A DNA stretch of 36,196 nt from Thermoplasmata archaeon (lineage in GTDB: Archaea; Thermoplasmatota; Thermoplasmata; Lutacidiplasmatales; UBA184): NCBI GenBank assembly GCA_022749935.1, contig JAKIWQ010000012.1, positions 1 through 36,196 of the forward strand, read 5' to 3'. The stretch's first letter is position 1, and each line of letters begins with the position of its first letter. Below are positions 16,013 through 23,589 of this stretch, in pieces. A program made the position numbers and the translations under genes. A model generated the notes under the pieces. That model was given only the letters and a program-made list of their open reading frames with translations, made no database searches and was not told the origin of the DNA.

Positions 16013-16839
16013 GCCGGGCGCTCGGCGTAGGAGAGCACCGCTTCCAGGAACCGGTGCCCGTCGCCGAAACCGACCGGACCTCCCGTCCTGGTGAAGTCGG
16101 AGGCTTGGGCCCGGAAGAACGAACGCTCCGGATGGGGCATGAGCCCGAATACATTCCCTTCCGGATTGGTCAGACCGGCCACATCCCCGACGGACCCGTT
16201 CGGATTCCAGGGATACGTCGGGGGACCGCCGTCGGGCGCTACCCATCGGAAGAGGATCTGCCCGCTTCGTTCGAGCTCCCGGAGCCGTGCCTCCGCGTCG
16301 CCCCCGAGCACGAGCTTTCCCTCCCCATGGGCCGACGGGAAGAGGAACCGGGTCCCGCGCGGGGTCTCGTGAAGGGGAGCGAAGACGCCCCCCTGCCAGG
16401 CGAGAAAGGTAGGACGACATTCGAAGTGCCCGGAATCGTTCGTCATCAGGACCGCGTCGGCGCGCCCGAGATGGCCGCCGGGACGGCCGGGGAGGAGACC
16501 GAGCTCCGTGAGGACCTGGAATCCATTGCACACGCCCGCGACGATCCGTCCCGACCGCACGAATTCCTCGAGCTCGCTTCCGATGGACGCACGGATCCGC
16601 GCGGCGAAGATCGCGCCGGCTCGCACGTAGTCCCCTCCGGAGAATCCCCCCGGGACGAAGAGCGCCGAATAGTCGGAGAGGTCGCGCCGTTCGGGGGCGG
16701 ACACCTCCCGCCGCTCGAACTGCTTGAGCTGGACGACCTCGGCCCGCGCGCCGAGCGCGGAGAGCGCGACGCGGAGTTCGTCGTCGCAGTTCGTCCCTTC
16801 GATCGCCAAGAGCGCCACGCGGAGGTTACGACGGCCCAC
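16009..16839 (-). CDS. purQ: Phosphoribosylformylglycinamidine synthase, glutaminase subunit PurQ
   Basis: PurQ supplies ammonia from glutamine to PurL in the fourth step of purine synthesis. The class I glutamine amidotransferase fold is complete: VALLAIEGTNCDDE at the N-terminus, the oxyanion region FVPGGFSGGDYVRAG (61-75), nucleophile Cys104 in GVCNGFQVL and the His/Glu pair in MPHPERS near the C-terminus. About 276 residues are encoded from GTG 16839, matching the longer archaeal/Bacteroidetes-like PurQ form. The frame is open for another 120 codons, but these overlap moeA and read as low-complexity sequence. GTG 16839 falls 23 nt after the moeA stop. PurL and PurS are elsewhere. Confidence 0.93.
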   Translation of the reverse strand: MGRRNLRVALLAIEGTNCDDELRVALSALGARAEVVQLKQFERREVSAPERRDLSDYSALFVPGGFSGGDYVRAGAIFAARIRASIGSELEEFVRSGRIVAGVCNGFQVLTELGLLPGRPGGHLGRADAVLMTNDSGHFECRPTFLAWQGGVFAPLHETPRGTRFLFPSAHGEGKLVLGGDAEARLRELERSGQILFRWVAPDGGPPTYPWNPNGSVGDVAGLTNPEGNVFGLMPHPERSFFRAQASDFTRTGGPVGFGDGHRFLEAVLSYAERPA

Positions 16840-16862
16840 GCCCCGGGACCGGAAACGCGACC

Positions 16863-18134
16863 TTAACCGTTCCGGGAAGCGAACGGTCCGGCACCGGGCC
16901 CGAGCGGCGGAAGGAGCCAATGGACCCGGATCTTGGACCCGGAGACGATGGGCGTCCGACCGGGAGGAACCACCGTGAACCCGACCGATCCGGCGAGGCT
17001 GGAGATCGAGGAGGAACCGTGGTACCGCGAGTAGACCCCGCCGTGTCCCGCGGAGAGCGGCACGACGGTGGAGAACCCGGGGGCGGGTTCCAGGGTGCCC
17101 CGCACGAGGCGGGCTTCCCCATCCACCCACCCTGGACCGCGTCGGCCGGCCAGGCGACGGATGAGGGGGATGAGGAGCCAGTACGCATTCGAGAGGCACG
17201 AGGAGGGATGGCCGGGCATCCCCACGACGACGCGGTGGCCGACCTGCGCGGCCAGGGTGGGTTTCCCCGGTCGCACCGCGACCCCGTGGAACAAGAGGCG
17301 CCCCAACCGCGGGAGGACCCGGGGGAGGTGGTCCCGTTCCCCGACCGAGCTCCCCCCGGTCGCCAGGACGAGATCCGCCTCCCGGAGCGCCCGCCGTAGC
17401 ACGGACTCGATCCGGTCCGGGTCGTCGACGACCGGGGGAAAGGTCCGGGGGATCCCCCCCGCGGCTTGCACGACCGCCGCGAGACTCGCATTGTTGCTCT
17501 CGTAGATCCGCCCGACGCGAGCGGTGGCCCCCGGGGAGAGAAGCTCGTTGCCGTTGGGGACGATGGCGACGACCGGACGGGCGCGCACCCGGACGGTCGG
17601 CATGCCGCAGGCCGCGATCATGGCCAGCGCGGCGGGTGTCAGCTCGGTGCGGGGCCGGACGAGGACGGCGCCTCGTGCGAAGTCGTCTCCGGGGGACGCG
17701 ATCCGATCGCCGACCGGCACGGGATGGGGGATCCGCACCCGGTCCCCCCGGCGGGTAACGTCCTCGAAGATGACGACCGTGTCGGCGCCCCGGGGAAGCG
17801 CGCCACCGGTCGCGATCGCGACCGACTCCCCGGGGTGAACCGTTCCGGGAAACGTTTGCTCGGCGTAGACCTCTCCGACCACGGCCAGGTCGACCGGACG
17901 GGAGCGGGTGGCCCGCCGGGTGTCGGCGCTCCGGAGGGCGTACCCATCCCAGGAGGCCCGGGAGAACGACGGGACGGCCTGGGGAGATCGTACGACCTCG
18001 GCCACCACCCGGCCGAAGGCCGACTCCACTCGCACCTGCTCGATCCGGTCCATCGGCCGAGTGGCCATCATCAGACGGTGGCGGGCGGTGGCCATCGGGA
18101 TCAGCCGCCCAAAGGCGTGCATCTCCATGGTCAC
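16863..18134 (-). CDS. moeA: Molybdopterin molybdenumtransferase MoeA
   Basis: A protein of about 420 residues that inserts molybdate or tungstate into adenylylated molybdopterin. Domain III motifs are intact: SRASWDGYALRS near residue 60, the GESVAIATGGALPRGADTVV segment, then the MogA-like nucleotide site with IVPNGNEL and GRIYESNN, TGGSSVGERDHLPRVL and VRPGKPT, and MPGHPSSC. A C-terminal beta-barrel domain IV follows. The start is ambiguous within four codons: GTG 18134, ATG 18128 or ATG 18122; the last gives MHAFGRLIP, the most family-like. It lies 7 nt after the sugar kinase stop and 23 nt before purQ, so the three are probably co-transcribed although their pathways differ. Confidence 0.93.
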   Translation of the reverse strand: MTMEMHAFGRLIPMATARHRLMMATRPMDRIEQVRVESAFGRVVAEVVRSPQAVPSFSRASWDGYALRSADTRRATRSRPVDLAVVGEVYAEQTFPGTVHPGESVAIATGGALPRGADTVVIFEDVTRRGDRVRIPHPVPVGDRIASPGDDFARGAVLVRPRTELTPAALAMIAACGMPTVRVRARPVVAIVPNGNELLSPGATARVGRIYESNNASLAAVVQAAGGIPRTFPPVVDDPDRIESVLRRALREADLVLATGGSSVGERDHLPRVLPRLGRLLFHGVAVRPGKPTLAAQVGHRVVVGMPGHPSSCLSNAYWLLIPLIRRLAGRRGPGWVDGEARLVRGTLEPAPGFSTVVPLSAGHGGVYSRYHGSSSISSLAGSVGFTVVPPGRTPIVSGSKIRVHWLLPPLGPGAGPFASRNG

Positions 18135-18141
18135 GGGCCGG

Positions 18142-19053
18142 CTAGCGGGCTCCCTCCATCCACCGACCCGCAGCCCGCTGACCGGCGGTCAGACAGGCCG
18201 GAAGTCGTTCCCCGGAAAACCATGCGGCATAAAAACCACCCCGGAAGGCGTCCCCCGCCCCGACCCTCGTCCGGATCCCCCGGGGTTTCGAGGCGGCCAC
18301 ATGGAGGGTGTCGGCGCGGGTGAACGCCGTGGCGCCCCGACCTCCTTCGGTCCGTACCAGCAGAGGAACCCGCCGGAGCAGGTCCTCCGGCCGTTCGAGT
18401 CGGAGCAGGAGGACGATCCGAGCGATCTCCGAGCGGTTCCCCCACAACAGTTCGGCGCCAGCGAGCAACTCTCGAAGTCCGGCGGCGTCCCACCGATAAT
18501 GGGTCTCCTGGCCGGGGTCCACGGCCACCCGGAGTCCCCGCGCGCGGGCGGTCCGCTGGAGCGAGAGGAGCGCGTCCGGCGGTCCGGTCGTCAGGTGGAG
18601 CCACGAGTACTCGGAGAGCCAGGGTCCCACGCGGAACCGGGACGACACGCCGTCGGACATCGCCCCCTGGTCGATCAGGGTCCGTTGCCTACCCCGGCGG
18701 TCCTCGACGATGTAACACGTCGGTGTGGCGTGACGCGCTAAGGTTTGGACGCCCCGCAGGTCGATCCCCGAGTGGGCGAGCGTCTTCCGGAACGCTACCG
18801 GGAAATCGTGCCCAAGCCGCGCGACCAGGCCACTGGCCACGCCATACCGGGTGGCCGTGAGGGCGAGGTTGGTCGCCGTCCCTCCCAGCTCCGACCGACT
18901 CCGGGTCACGGGCACGGTGCGGTCCGGATCCGGGAATGCAGCCACCCGAAGGAACCGGTCGACGTTCACGTGGCCCGCGACGAGCAGGTCCCGGGGTCGG
19001 TCGGATTCGGGCGCGTTCATCGGGAGATTTTCGGACGAGACGTCCCGGCCCAT
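18142..19053 (-). CDS. PfkB/ribokinase-family carbohydrate or nucleoside kinase
   Basis: The protein has 303 residues from ATG 19053. It opens with LLVAGHVNVDRFLRV, has the PfkB signature-1 region ELGGTATNLALTATRYG, and ends with the catalytic anion hole and base in TRVGAGDAFRGGFYAAW. The substrate is unresolved; the family phosphorylates ribose, adenosine, fructose and related sugars. The frame is open to 19176, but those codons overlap the divergent gene. ATG 19053 lies about 30 nt downstream of a TTTAAG core on the minus strand and fits a leaderless start; ATG 19020 is a shorter alternative that would still keep the whole domain. It is the first gene of a kinase-moeA-purQ cluster. Confidence 0.85.
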   Translation of the reverse strand: MGRDVSSENLPMNAPESDRPRDLLVAGHVNVDRFLRVAAFPDPDRTVPVTRSRSELGGTATNLALTATRYGVASGLVARLGHDFPVAFRKTLAHSGIDLRGVQTLARHATPTCYIVEDRRGRQRTLIDQGAMSDGVSSRFRVGPWLSEYSWLHLTTGPPDALLSLQRTARARGLRVAVDPGQETHYRWDAAGLRELLAGAELLWGNRSEIARIVLLLRLERPEDLLRRVPLLVRTEGGRGATAFTRADTLHVAASKPRGIRTRVGAGDAFRGGFYAAWFSGERLPACLTAGQRAAGRWMEGAR

Positions 19054-19082
19054 AGACCTTCGGTAGGACCGCGGGCTCGCCC

Positions 19083-19087
19083 TTAAA
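19083..19087. promoter_or_regulatory. Centred TTAAA element shared by PfkB kinase and amidohydrolase genes
   Basis: TTAAA is 28-32 nt upstream of ATG 19115 on the plus strand. On the minus strand (TTTAA) it is 30-34 nt upstream of ATG 19053. It sits at the middle of a 61-base divergent gap that is otherwise almost pure GC, so one TBP site could start both genes as leaderless messages. Confidence 0.5.
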
Positions 19088-19114
19088 CGGCCCGGACGCT
19101 CCGGCGCTCCGGCG

Positions 19115-20182
19115 ATGCTCGTCGAAGGGGCGATCCTGGACCGGGACGGGCCCCGACGGGCCTCGGTGCGGATCACGTCCGGTCGGGTGGCCGAAGTGGG
19201 TCAGCCCGGCACCCTCCGCGCCCGGAGGGAGGAGCGACGGATCCGCGGGATCGTCGTCCCGTCCCCGGTCAACTCGCACACCCACCTCGGGGACGCGGTC
19301 TCGACCCGGGAACCGCCGAGCGGACCCGTCGACCAGCTGGTCGTTTCCCCCGACGGATACAAGTTCCGTCTCCTGGCCACCAGCCCGCGGAAAGAGAAGA
19401 TCCTGGCGATCCGAGCGGCGCTCCGCCGCATGCGGCGGGACGGAACGGCCGCGGTCATCGACTTTCGGGAGGAGGGAGTGGAGGGCGTCCGCCTGCTCCG
19501 AACGGCCACGAGAGGGTCGGGCATCCGGACCCTCATCCTCGGTCGGCCTCTGGCCCGGCCCGTCGACCCGGACGAGCTCGAGGAGCTCCTCGCACTCGCC
19601 GACGGCGTGGGACTTTCCAGCGCTCGGGACGAGTCGGCCGCGACGCGTCGGATCATCGCCGAGGCGTGCCGCCGGAACGGCAAGCGCTTCGCGCTCCACG
19701 CGAGCGAGGCGGTACGCGAACCTCCCGACTCCTATCTCACGCCGCGCCCGGACCTGCTCATCCACCTCGCGCAGGCGACGCGGGACGACCTTCGTGCGGT
19801 CGCCGAGGCGAAGGTGGCCGTCACCGTCTGCCCCCGCTCCAACGCACTCTTTGGACGACAACCCGACCTCCAGGGGATGGAGGCCGCCGGAGTACGGATG
19901 ATGCTCGGTACGGACAACGCGATGTTCCACGCCCCCTCGATCTGGAGGGAGCTCGAATTCTCCTACATCGCGACCCGGCTCCGCGGTCGGCCGGTCTCGG
20001 CCGCGTTCCTCGCGCGCAGCGCCCTAGTCGAGCCGTACCGCTGGCTGGGCGAGCCCGAGGCCGCCACGATCGCGCCGGACTCCCCGGCCGTCCCGCTCGT
20101 CCTCCGACTACCGGCGGACGACCCGGCGTACCAGGTCGTCACCCGCGTCACCGAACACCTTATCGTCCGGCCCGAGCGGTGA
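19115..20182 (+). CDS. Amidohydrolase-superfamily metal-dependent hydrolase
   Basis: This is a 355-residue TIM-barrel hydrolase of the ATZ/TRZ-cytosine deaminase branch. The metal-binding HxH is in SHTHLGD (around 54-60), a third histidine is in ALHASE, a fourth in LIHLAQAT, and the catalytic aspartate is in LGTDNAMFHAPS. The N-terminal beta-sandwich strand VEGAILDRDG is short. Family members deaminate adenosine derivatives, guanine or cytosine, or hydrolyse cyclic amides; nothing here fixes the substrate. The stop codon overlaps a GGTGAG motif for the glycyl-tRNA synthetase 10 nt downstream, so the two are probably in one operon. Confidence 0.82.
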   Translation: MLVEGAILDRDGPRRASVRITSGRVAEVGQPGTLRARREERRIRGIVVPSPVNSHTHLGDAVSTREPPSGPVDQLVVSPDGYKFRLLATSPRKEKILAIRAALRRMRRDGTAAVIDFREEGVEGVRLLRTATRGSGIRTLILGRPLARPVDPDELEELLALADGVGLSSARDESAATRRIIAEACRRNGKRFALHASEAVREPPDSYLTPRPDLLIHLAQATRDDLRAVAEAKVAVTVCPRSNALFGRQPDLQGMEAAGVRMMLGTDNAMFHAPSIWRELEFSYIATRLRGRPVSAAFLARSALVEPYRWLGEPEAATIAPDSPAVPLVLRLPADDPAYQVVTRVTEHLIVRPER

Positions 20183-20183
20183 G
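20178..20183 (+). promoter_or_regulatory. Shine-Dalgarno-like GGTGAG for glyS
   Basis: GGTGAG overlaps the TGA stop of the upstream amidohydrolase gene and is nine bases from ATG 20193. This is a suitable spacing for pairing with the 16S rRNA 3' tail. Confidence 0.4.
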
Positions 20184-20192
20184 CCGTCGCGC

Positions 20193-21698
20193 ATGAAGAG
20201 CGACGAGCTGTTCGCGCTCCTCCGCCGCCGGGGGGTCCTCTGGCCCTCGGCGGAGATCTACGGAGGGGCCCAGGGACTCTACGACTACGGTCCACTGGGA
20301 GTCGCGCTGAAACGTCGTCTCGAAGAGGCCTGGGCGGCGTGGTTCGTCGGGCTCTCGCACGACTACCACGTGATCGAGCCGGCGGAGATCCTTCCGGAGG
20401 CCGTCGTCCGGGCGTCCGGTCACCTCGAGAATTTTACGGACCCGGAAGTCACGTGCGAGTCCTGCCACTCGGCGTTCCGCGCCGAGACGATCCTCGAGAA
20501 GGTGCGGCCGGAGGGGGTCGACGGGCTCTCGCCGGCGCAGATCGGGGAGATCGTCTCCGCGAACCATCTCAAGTGCCCGACGTGCGGCTCGCTCGCGTTG
20601 AGCGTCCCGCGACCGTTCAACCTCATGTTCGGGATGGATTTCGGCGTCACGGGACGGGAGCGGGCGTACCTGCGCCCGGAGACGGCCCAGGGAAGTTACC
20701 TCTCGTTCGCGCGGATGTGGGACGTCGGCCGTCGGGCCCTCCCCCTCGGCATCGCGGTGATCGGGAAGGCGTACCGGAACGAGATCGCCCCACGTCAGGT
20801 CCTCTTCCGCATGCGGTCGTTCACCCAGGCCGAGTTGCAGATCTTCTTCGACCCGGCCGGCTTCCCCGTTCCGTTCGACCGGGTACGCGAAGAAACCCTT
20901 CCGATGCTCCGGGTCGACCGACGCGAGCGAGGCGAGGAAACACCGGAATCGGTGCGCGCCGGGGCGCTGGTGGAATCCGGGGGGCTTCCCGAGTTCTACG
21001 TGTACCACCTCGTGCACACCCTGCGATTTTTCCGCGACGTCCTCGGCTACCCCGCCGACCGCCTCCGATTGTTCGAGAAATCGGATGCGGAGAGGGCGTT
21101 CTACAACCGCCTCCAGTTCGACGTGGAGGTCCGCCTCGACAGCCTGGGGGGCTACAAGGAGCTCGGCGCCGTCCACTACCGGGGCGATTACGACCTCTCC
21201 CGACACAGTCAGGGCTCGGGGAAGGACCTCTCGGTCCATCCCACCGGGAAGGAACCTCTCCTCCCCCACGTTCTCGAACTCACGTTCGGGGTCGACCGAA
21301 ACGTCTGGGGGCTCGCCGACCTCCATCTCTCGCGCGAGGGGGAACGAACCCTCTGGAAGCTCCCGAGCTATCTTGCCCCGGTCGCGGTCGGCGTCTTCCC
21401 GCTCATCGGCAAGGAGCATGCGCCGTACGCGCTCGCGCTCACGGACGAGTTGGCGGCCCTCGGGATCACGGCCCAATACGACGACGGGAGTTCGATCGGA
21501 AAGCGGTACGCACGCATGGACGAGGTCGGGACGCCGTTCTGCGTGACGGTCGACGGGGAGACCCTCGCGGACGGGCCCGCGAAGGACTCGGTGACGCTCC
21601 GCCATCGGGACTCTCGCACCCAGGAACGGGTCCCCCGCTCCGAACTCGCGGCGCGAATGGCCCCGTCCCTGAGGCCGCCCCGGCCGTCCCGGGCGTAG
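20193..21698 (+). CDS. glyS: Glycyl-tRNA synthetase (class II, archaeal/eukaryal type)
   Basis: The protein has 501 residues. Motif 1 region is YDYGPLGVALKRRLEEAW, followed by an insertion with two CxxC pairs (CESC, CPTC) that probably binds zinc. Next come the glycine-pocket ERAYLRPETAQG, motif 2 YRNEIAPRQVLFRMRSFTQ, motif 3 LTFGVDRNVWGLADLHL and a C-terminal anticodon-binding domain (PVAVGVFPLIGKEHA to DSVTLRHRDS). It charges tRNA-Gly. It is somewhat shorter than many archaeal homologues, which are around 550-580 residues, but no catalytic segment is missing. Confidence 0.96.
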   Translation: MKSDELFALLRRRGVLWPSAEIYGGAQGLYDYGPLGVALKRRLEEAWAAWFVGLSHDYHVIEPAEILPEAVVRASGHLENFTDPEVTCESCHSAFRAETILEKVRPEGVDGLSPAQIGEIVSANHLKCPTCGSLALSVPRPFNLMFGMDFGVTGRERAYLRPETAQGSYLSFARMWDVGRRALPLGIAVIGKAYRNEIAPRQVLFRMRSFTQAELQIFFDPAGFPVPFDRVREETLPMLRVDRRERGEETPESVRAGALVESGGLPEFYVYHLVHTLRFFRDVLGYPADRLRLFEKSDAERAFYNRLQFDVEVRLDSLGGYKELGAVHYRGDYDLSRHSQGSGKDLSVHPTGKEPLLPHVLELTFGVDRNVWGLADLHLSREGERTLWKLPSYLAPVAVGVFPLIGKEHAPYALALTDELAALGITAQYDDGSSIGKRYARMDEVGTPFCVTVDGETLADGPAKDSVTLRHRDSRTQERVPRSELAARMAPSLRPPRPSRA

Positions 21699-21732
21699 CC
21701 ATCCTCCGACCGTTTCCGCGACGTAACAACGG

Positions 21733-21738
21733 ATATAT
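21733..21738 (+). promoter_or_regulatory. TATA box for the coiled-coil/UPF0200 gene pair
   Basis: ATATAT lies 26-31 nt upstream of ATG 21764. It falls in the 65-base gap after glyS and is one of the clearest AT-rich cores in the window. The spacing implies a leaderless transcript. Confidence 0.55.
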
Positions 21739-21763
21739 CGCGCAGGTCGGTGTGTTCTCCCCG

Positions 21764-22387
21764 ATGGCATCCGGCGGTACCCCTCCCGACGCGCTGGGTC
21801 CCGCCACGCCGCTCGCAGCCCGCCGTTCCCGGTGGATCGGCCAACAGTACGCCGACATCACCAAGCTGCGGGAGATCGCGGCCCGCCATGACCGGTCCTC
21901 CGTCCGGGCCCAGCAACGGGCCGCCCGGCTCAATACCCGGATCGAGAAGCTCCGCCACCAGGCGACGCTCCTCCGGGAGAAAGGCCAGAAGGTCCTCGCC
22001 GAGATCCCCGAGATCCAGCAGATGATGAAGCAGCACGAGCGGGACATCGCCGCCTCGACCGGCCAGCAGCACGGCGGCGCCGTCACGAGCGACGTCACGA
22101 GCCTGCACTATCGAGTCCGGAAGCTCCAGCAGAAGGTCGTCGACAAGCAGCAGAAGCATCGGCACCTCGAACTGCGGGCCGCTCAGAAGACCCAGAAGAC
22201 GGCCGAACTGAAGGTGAAGGTCGACCGGTACACGGAGCTCTCCCGACTGGAGGAACAGGAAGCGGTCGCCTACCGTCAGCGGGCCGACCGGCTCCAGACC
22301 GTGAGCGAGACGGACGTCGCCGGACACCTCACCGCGACCGCCTCCCCGCCGACCGGTTCCCAGGACCAACCCCCCCTCCCGCCATGA
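21764..22387 (+). CDS. Coiled-coil protein of unknown function
   Basis: These 207 residues are dominated by charged heptad-like sequence from about residue 27 to 185, rich in Gln, Arg, Lys and Glu. A short break containing a Gly-Gly pair near residue 105 could be a hairpin turn between two long helices. Both ends are Pro/Ser/Thr-rich and probably disordered. No catalytic motif is seen. The ATG sits 26 nt after an ATATAT element. The TGA overlaps the ATG of the nucleotide-kinase-like gene (ATGA at 22384-22387), so the two proteins are coupled in translation and may work together. I do not recognise a named family; SMC-like or prefoldin-like structural roles are possible but unsupported. Confidence 0.75.
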   Translation: MASGGTPPDALGPATPLAARRSRWIGQQYADITKLREIAARHDRSSVRAQQRAARLNTRIEKLRHQATLLREKGQKVLAEIPEIQQMMKQHERDIAASTGQQHGGAVTSDVTSLHYRVRKLQQKVVDKQQKHRHLELRAAQKTQKTAELKVKVDRYTELSRLEEQEAVAYRQRADRLQTVSETDVAGHLTATASPPTGSQDQPPLPP

Positions 22388-22932
22388 AACTCATCGTCAC
22401 GGTCGGAATGCCCGGTTCCGGCAAGGACGAACTCCTCGAGATCGCCCGGTCGATCGGCCTCGCGACCCTCAAGATGGGCGACCTGGTCCGCGACGAGACC
22501 CGGCGCCGGGGCCTCCCGCTCACGAACCCGAACGTGGGACGGATCGCCTCGGAGGAGCGGGACAAGCACGGAGGGGGGATCTGGGCGCAGCGGGCGCTCC
22601 CGAAGCTGACGGAGACCCGGATGCTCGTGGACGGGTGCCGCTCCGACACGGAGGTCACGGTCTTCCGCCACAATTTCGGCGACCTGTTCGTCCTCGGGAT
22701 CTTCGCCTCGCCCGAGACGCGGTACGACCGGATGACGGCCCGCAGTCGGAACGACGACGGCGGCAGCCTTCAGGATTTCTTCGACCGGGACCGGAGGGAG
22801 CTGAAGTGGGGGATCGGCAACGCGTTCGCTCTCGCCGACGGGATGCTGCTCAACGAGGGACCGATCGACGACTTCCGCCGGTCGGCGCGAGCGATCCTCG
22901 AAAAGGTCCTCGCCCAGAAGGACGACGACTAG
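22384..22932 (+). CDS. UPF0200 family nucleotide kinase-like P-loop protein
   Basis: The protein has 182 residues. The P-loop GMPGSGKDE (8-16) is at the N-terminus, followed by LKMGDLVRDETRRRGLPLT, a DGCRSDTEV motif in the CORE domain, and LKWGIGNAFALAD near the end. This combination defines archaeal UPF0200, related to adenylate and dephospho-CoA kinases. The substrate is unknown in the family. It is translationally coupled to the preceding coiled-coil gene and ends four bases before the convergent gene at 22936. Confidence 0.87.
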   Translation: MKLIVTVGMPGSGKDELLEIARSIGLATLKMGDLVRDETRRRGLPLTNPNVGRIASEERDKHGGGIWAQRALPKLTETRMLVDGCRSDTEVTVFRHNFGDLFVLGIFASPETRYDRMTARSRNDDGGSLQDFFDRDRRELKWGIGNAFALADGMLLNEGPIDDFRRSARAILEKVLAQKDDD

Positions 22933-22935
22933 GGT

Positions 22936-23589
22936 TCACGCCGGGTCGGTATCCGCCGATCCGGGGTCGGAGAGGAGCGCGCGGACGTTCTCGAACCGCT
23001 CCCGGTCGATTACGACGGCAACCCTCGATCGGCCGAGGGCCATCGCCCGGGCCGACCGGACCAGGTACCGGTCCCGCGCGCCTGCGAACTTTCGGGAGCC
23101 CCGCCCGCGGGCGACCTCGTGGTCCCACCGCAGGGCGTACTCGTCCGCATTGGCTGGTGTGGGAGGGTTCCGGGAAACGCTCCGCTCCCGCACGGTCCGA
23201 CGGACGAGCTCGAGGTACCCGATGTTCTCGGCGAAGAGCGTCGCGGTACGGTCCTCACTCGGGTCGAGCCCCTGGGTCACGACCCCCTGGGTCGCGGCCC
23301 ACCGGAGGACCTCGAGGAACGAGGGGTTCGGTACCGAGACCTCTCCGAACCGCACCAGGCCCCGCACCTCGCTCCGCTCCGCCGTCGTCAACGGAACCAC
23401 CGGGTCGGCGGCGGACCGAACGAAGTACTCGTCAAACCCGCGCAGCTCTTCCGGAGAGATCCCGAACCCGACCGCGCCGGCGGCGTGACCCGCGATCGCC
23501 CGAACCGCCGCCGGGGCCTCGCTGACGAGTCCCCGGACCGGTGCGACCAGCAGGAGGTCTCCGCCGGTCGTGATCCGGGCGGTGATCAC
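22936..23589 (-). CDS. Hypothetical archaeal protein coupled to a COG1395-type regulator
   Basis: These 217 residues are read from GTG 23589, whose GTGA overlaps the stop of the upstream regulator gene. The N-terminal 60 residues alternate strands and helices (GGDLLLVAPVRG, then a helix ending in GISPEELRGFDEYF). The middle contains FAENIGYLELVRRTVRER. The end has a helix, YLVRSARAMA, followed by the strand VAVVIDRERFENVRALL. The overall pattern faintly recalls TraB/PrgY proteins, but the diagnostic GTAHVS and GHL motifs are absent, so I leave it unassigned. The large open frame upstream of 23589 is a shadow of the regulator gene. No signal peptide or membrane segment is seen. Confidence 0.7.
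   Translation of the reverse strand: MITARITTGGDLLLVAPVRGLVSEAPAAVRAIAGHAAGAVGFGISPEELRGFDEYFVRSAADPVVPLTTAERSEVRGLVRFGEVSVPNPSFLEVLRWAATQGVVTQGLDPSEDRTATLFAENIGYLELVRRTVRERSVSRNPPTPANADEYALRWDHEVARGRGSRKFAGARDRYLVRSARAMALGRSRVAVVIDRERFENVRALLSDPGSADTDPA

Noticed and set aside
15079-16866. Plus-strand open frame of 595 codons spanning THEP1, HemK-like and purQ
   Set aside because: It crosses genes on both strands, its composition is Arg/Pro/Gly-rich, and the overlapped frames carry clear catalytic motifs.
20160-21770. Minus-strand open frame of 536 codons opposite glyS
   Set aside because: It mirrors GlyRS codon structure and has no recognisable fold; it is explained by GC-driven lack of stop codons.
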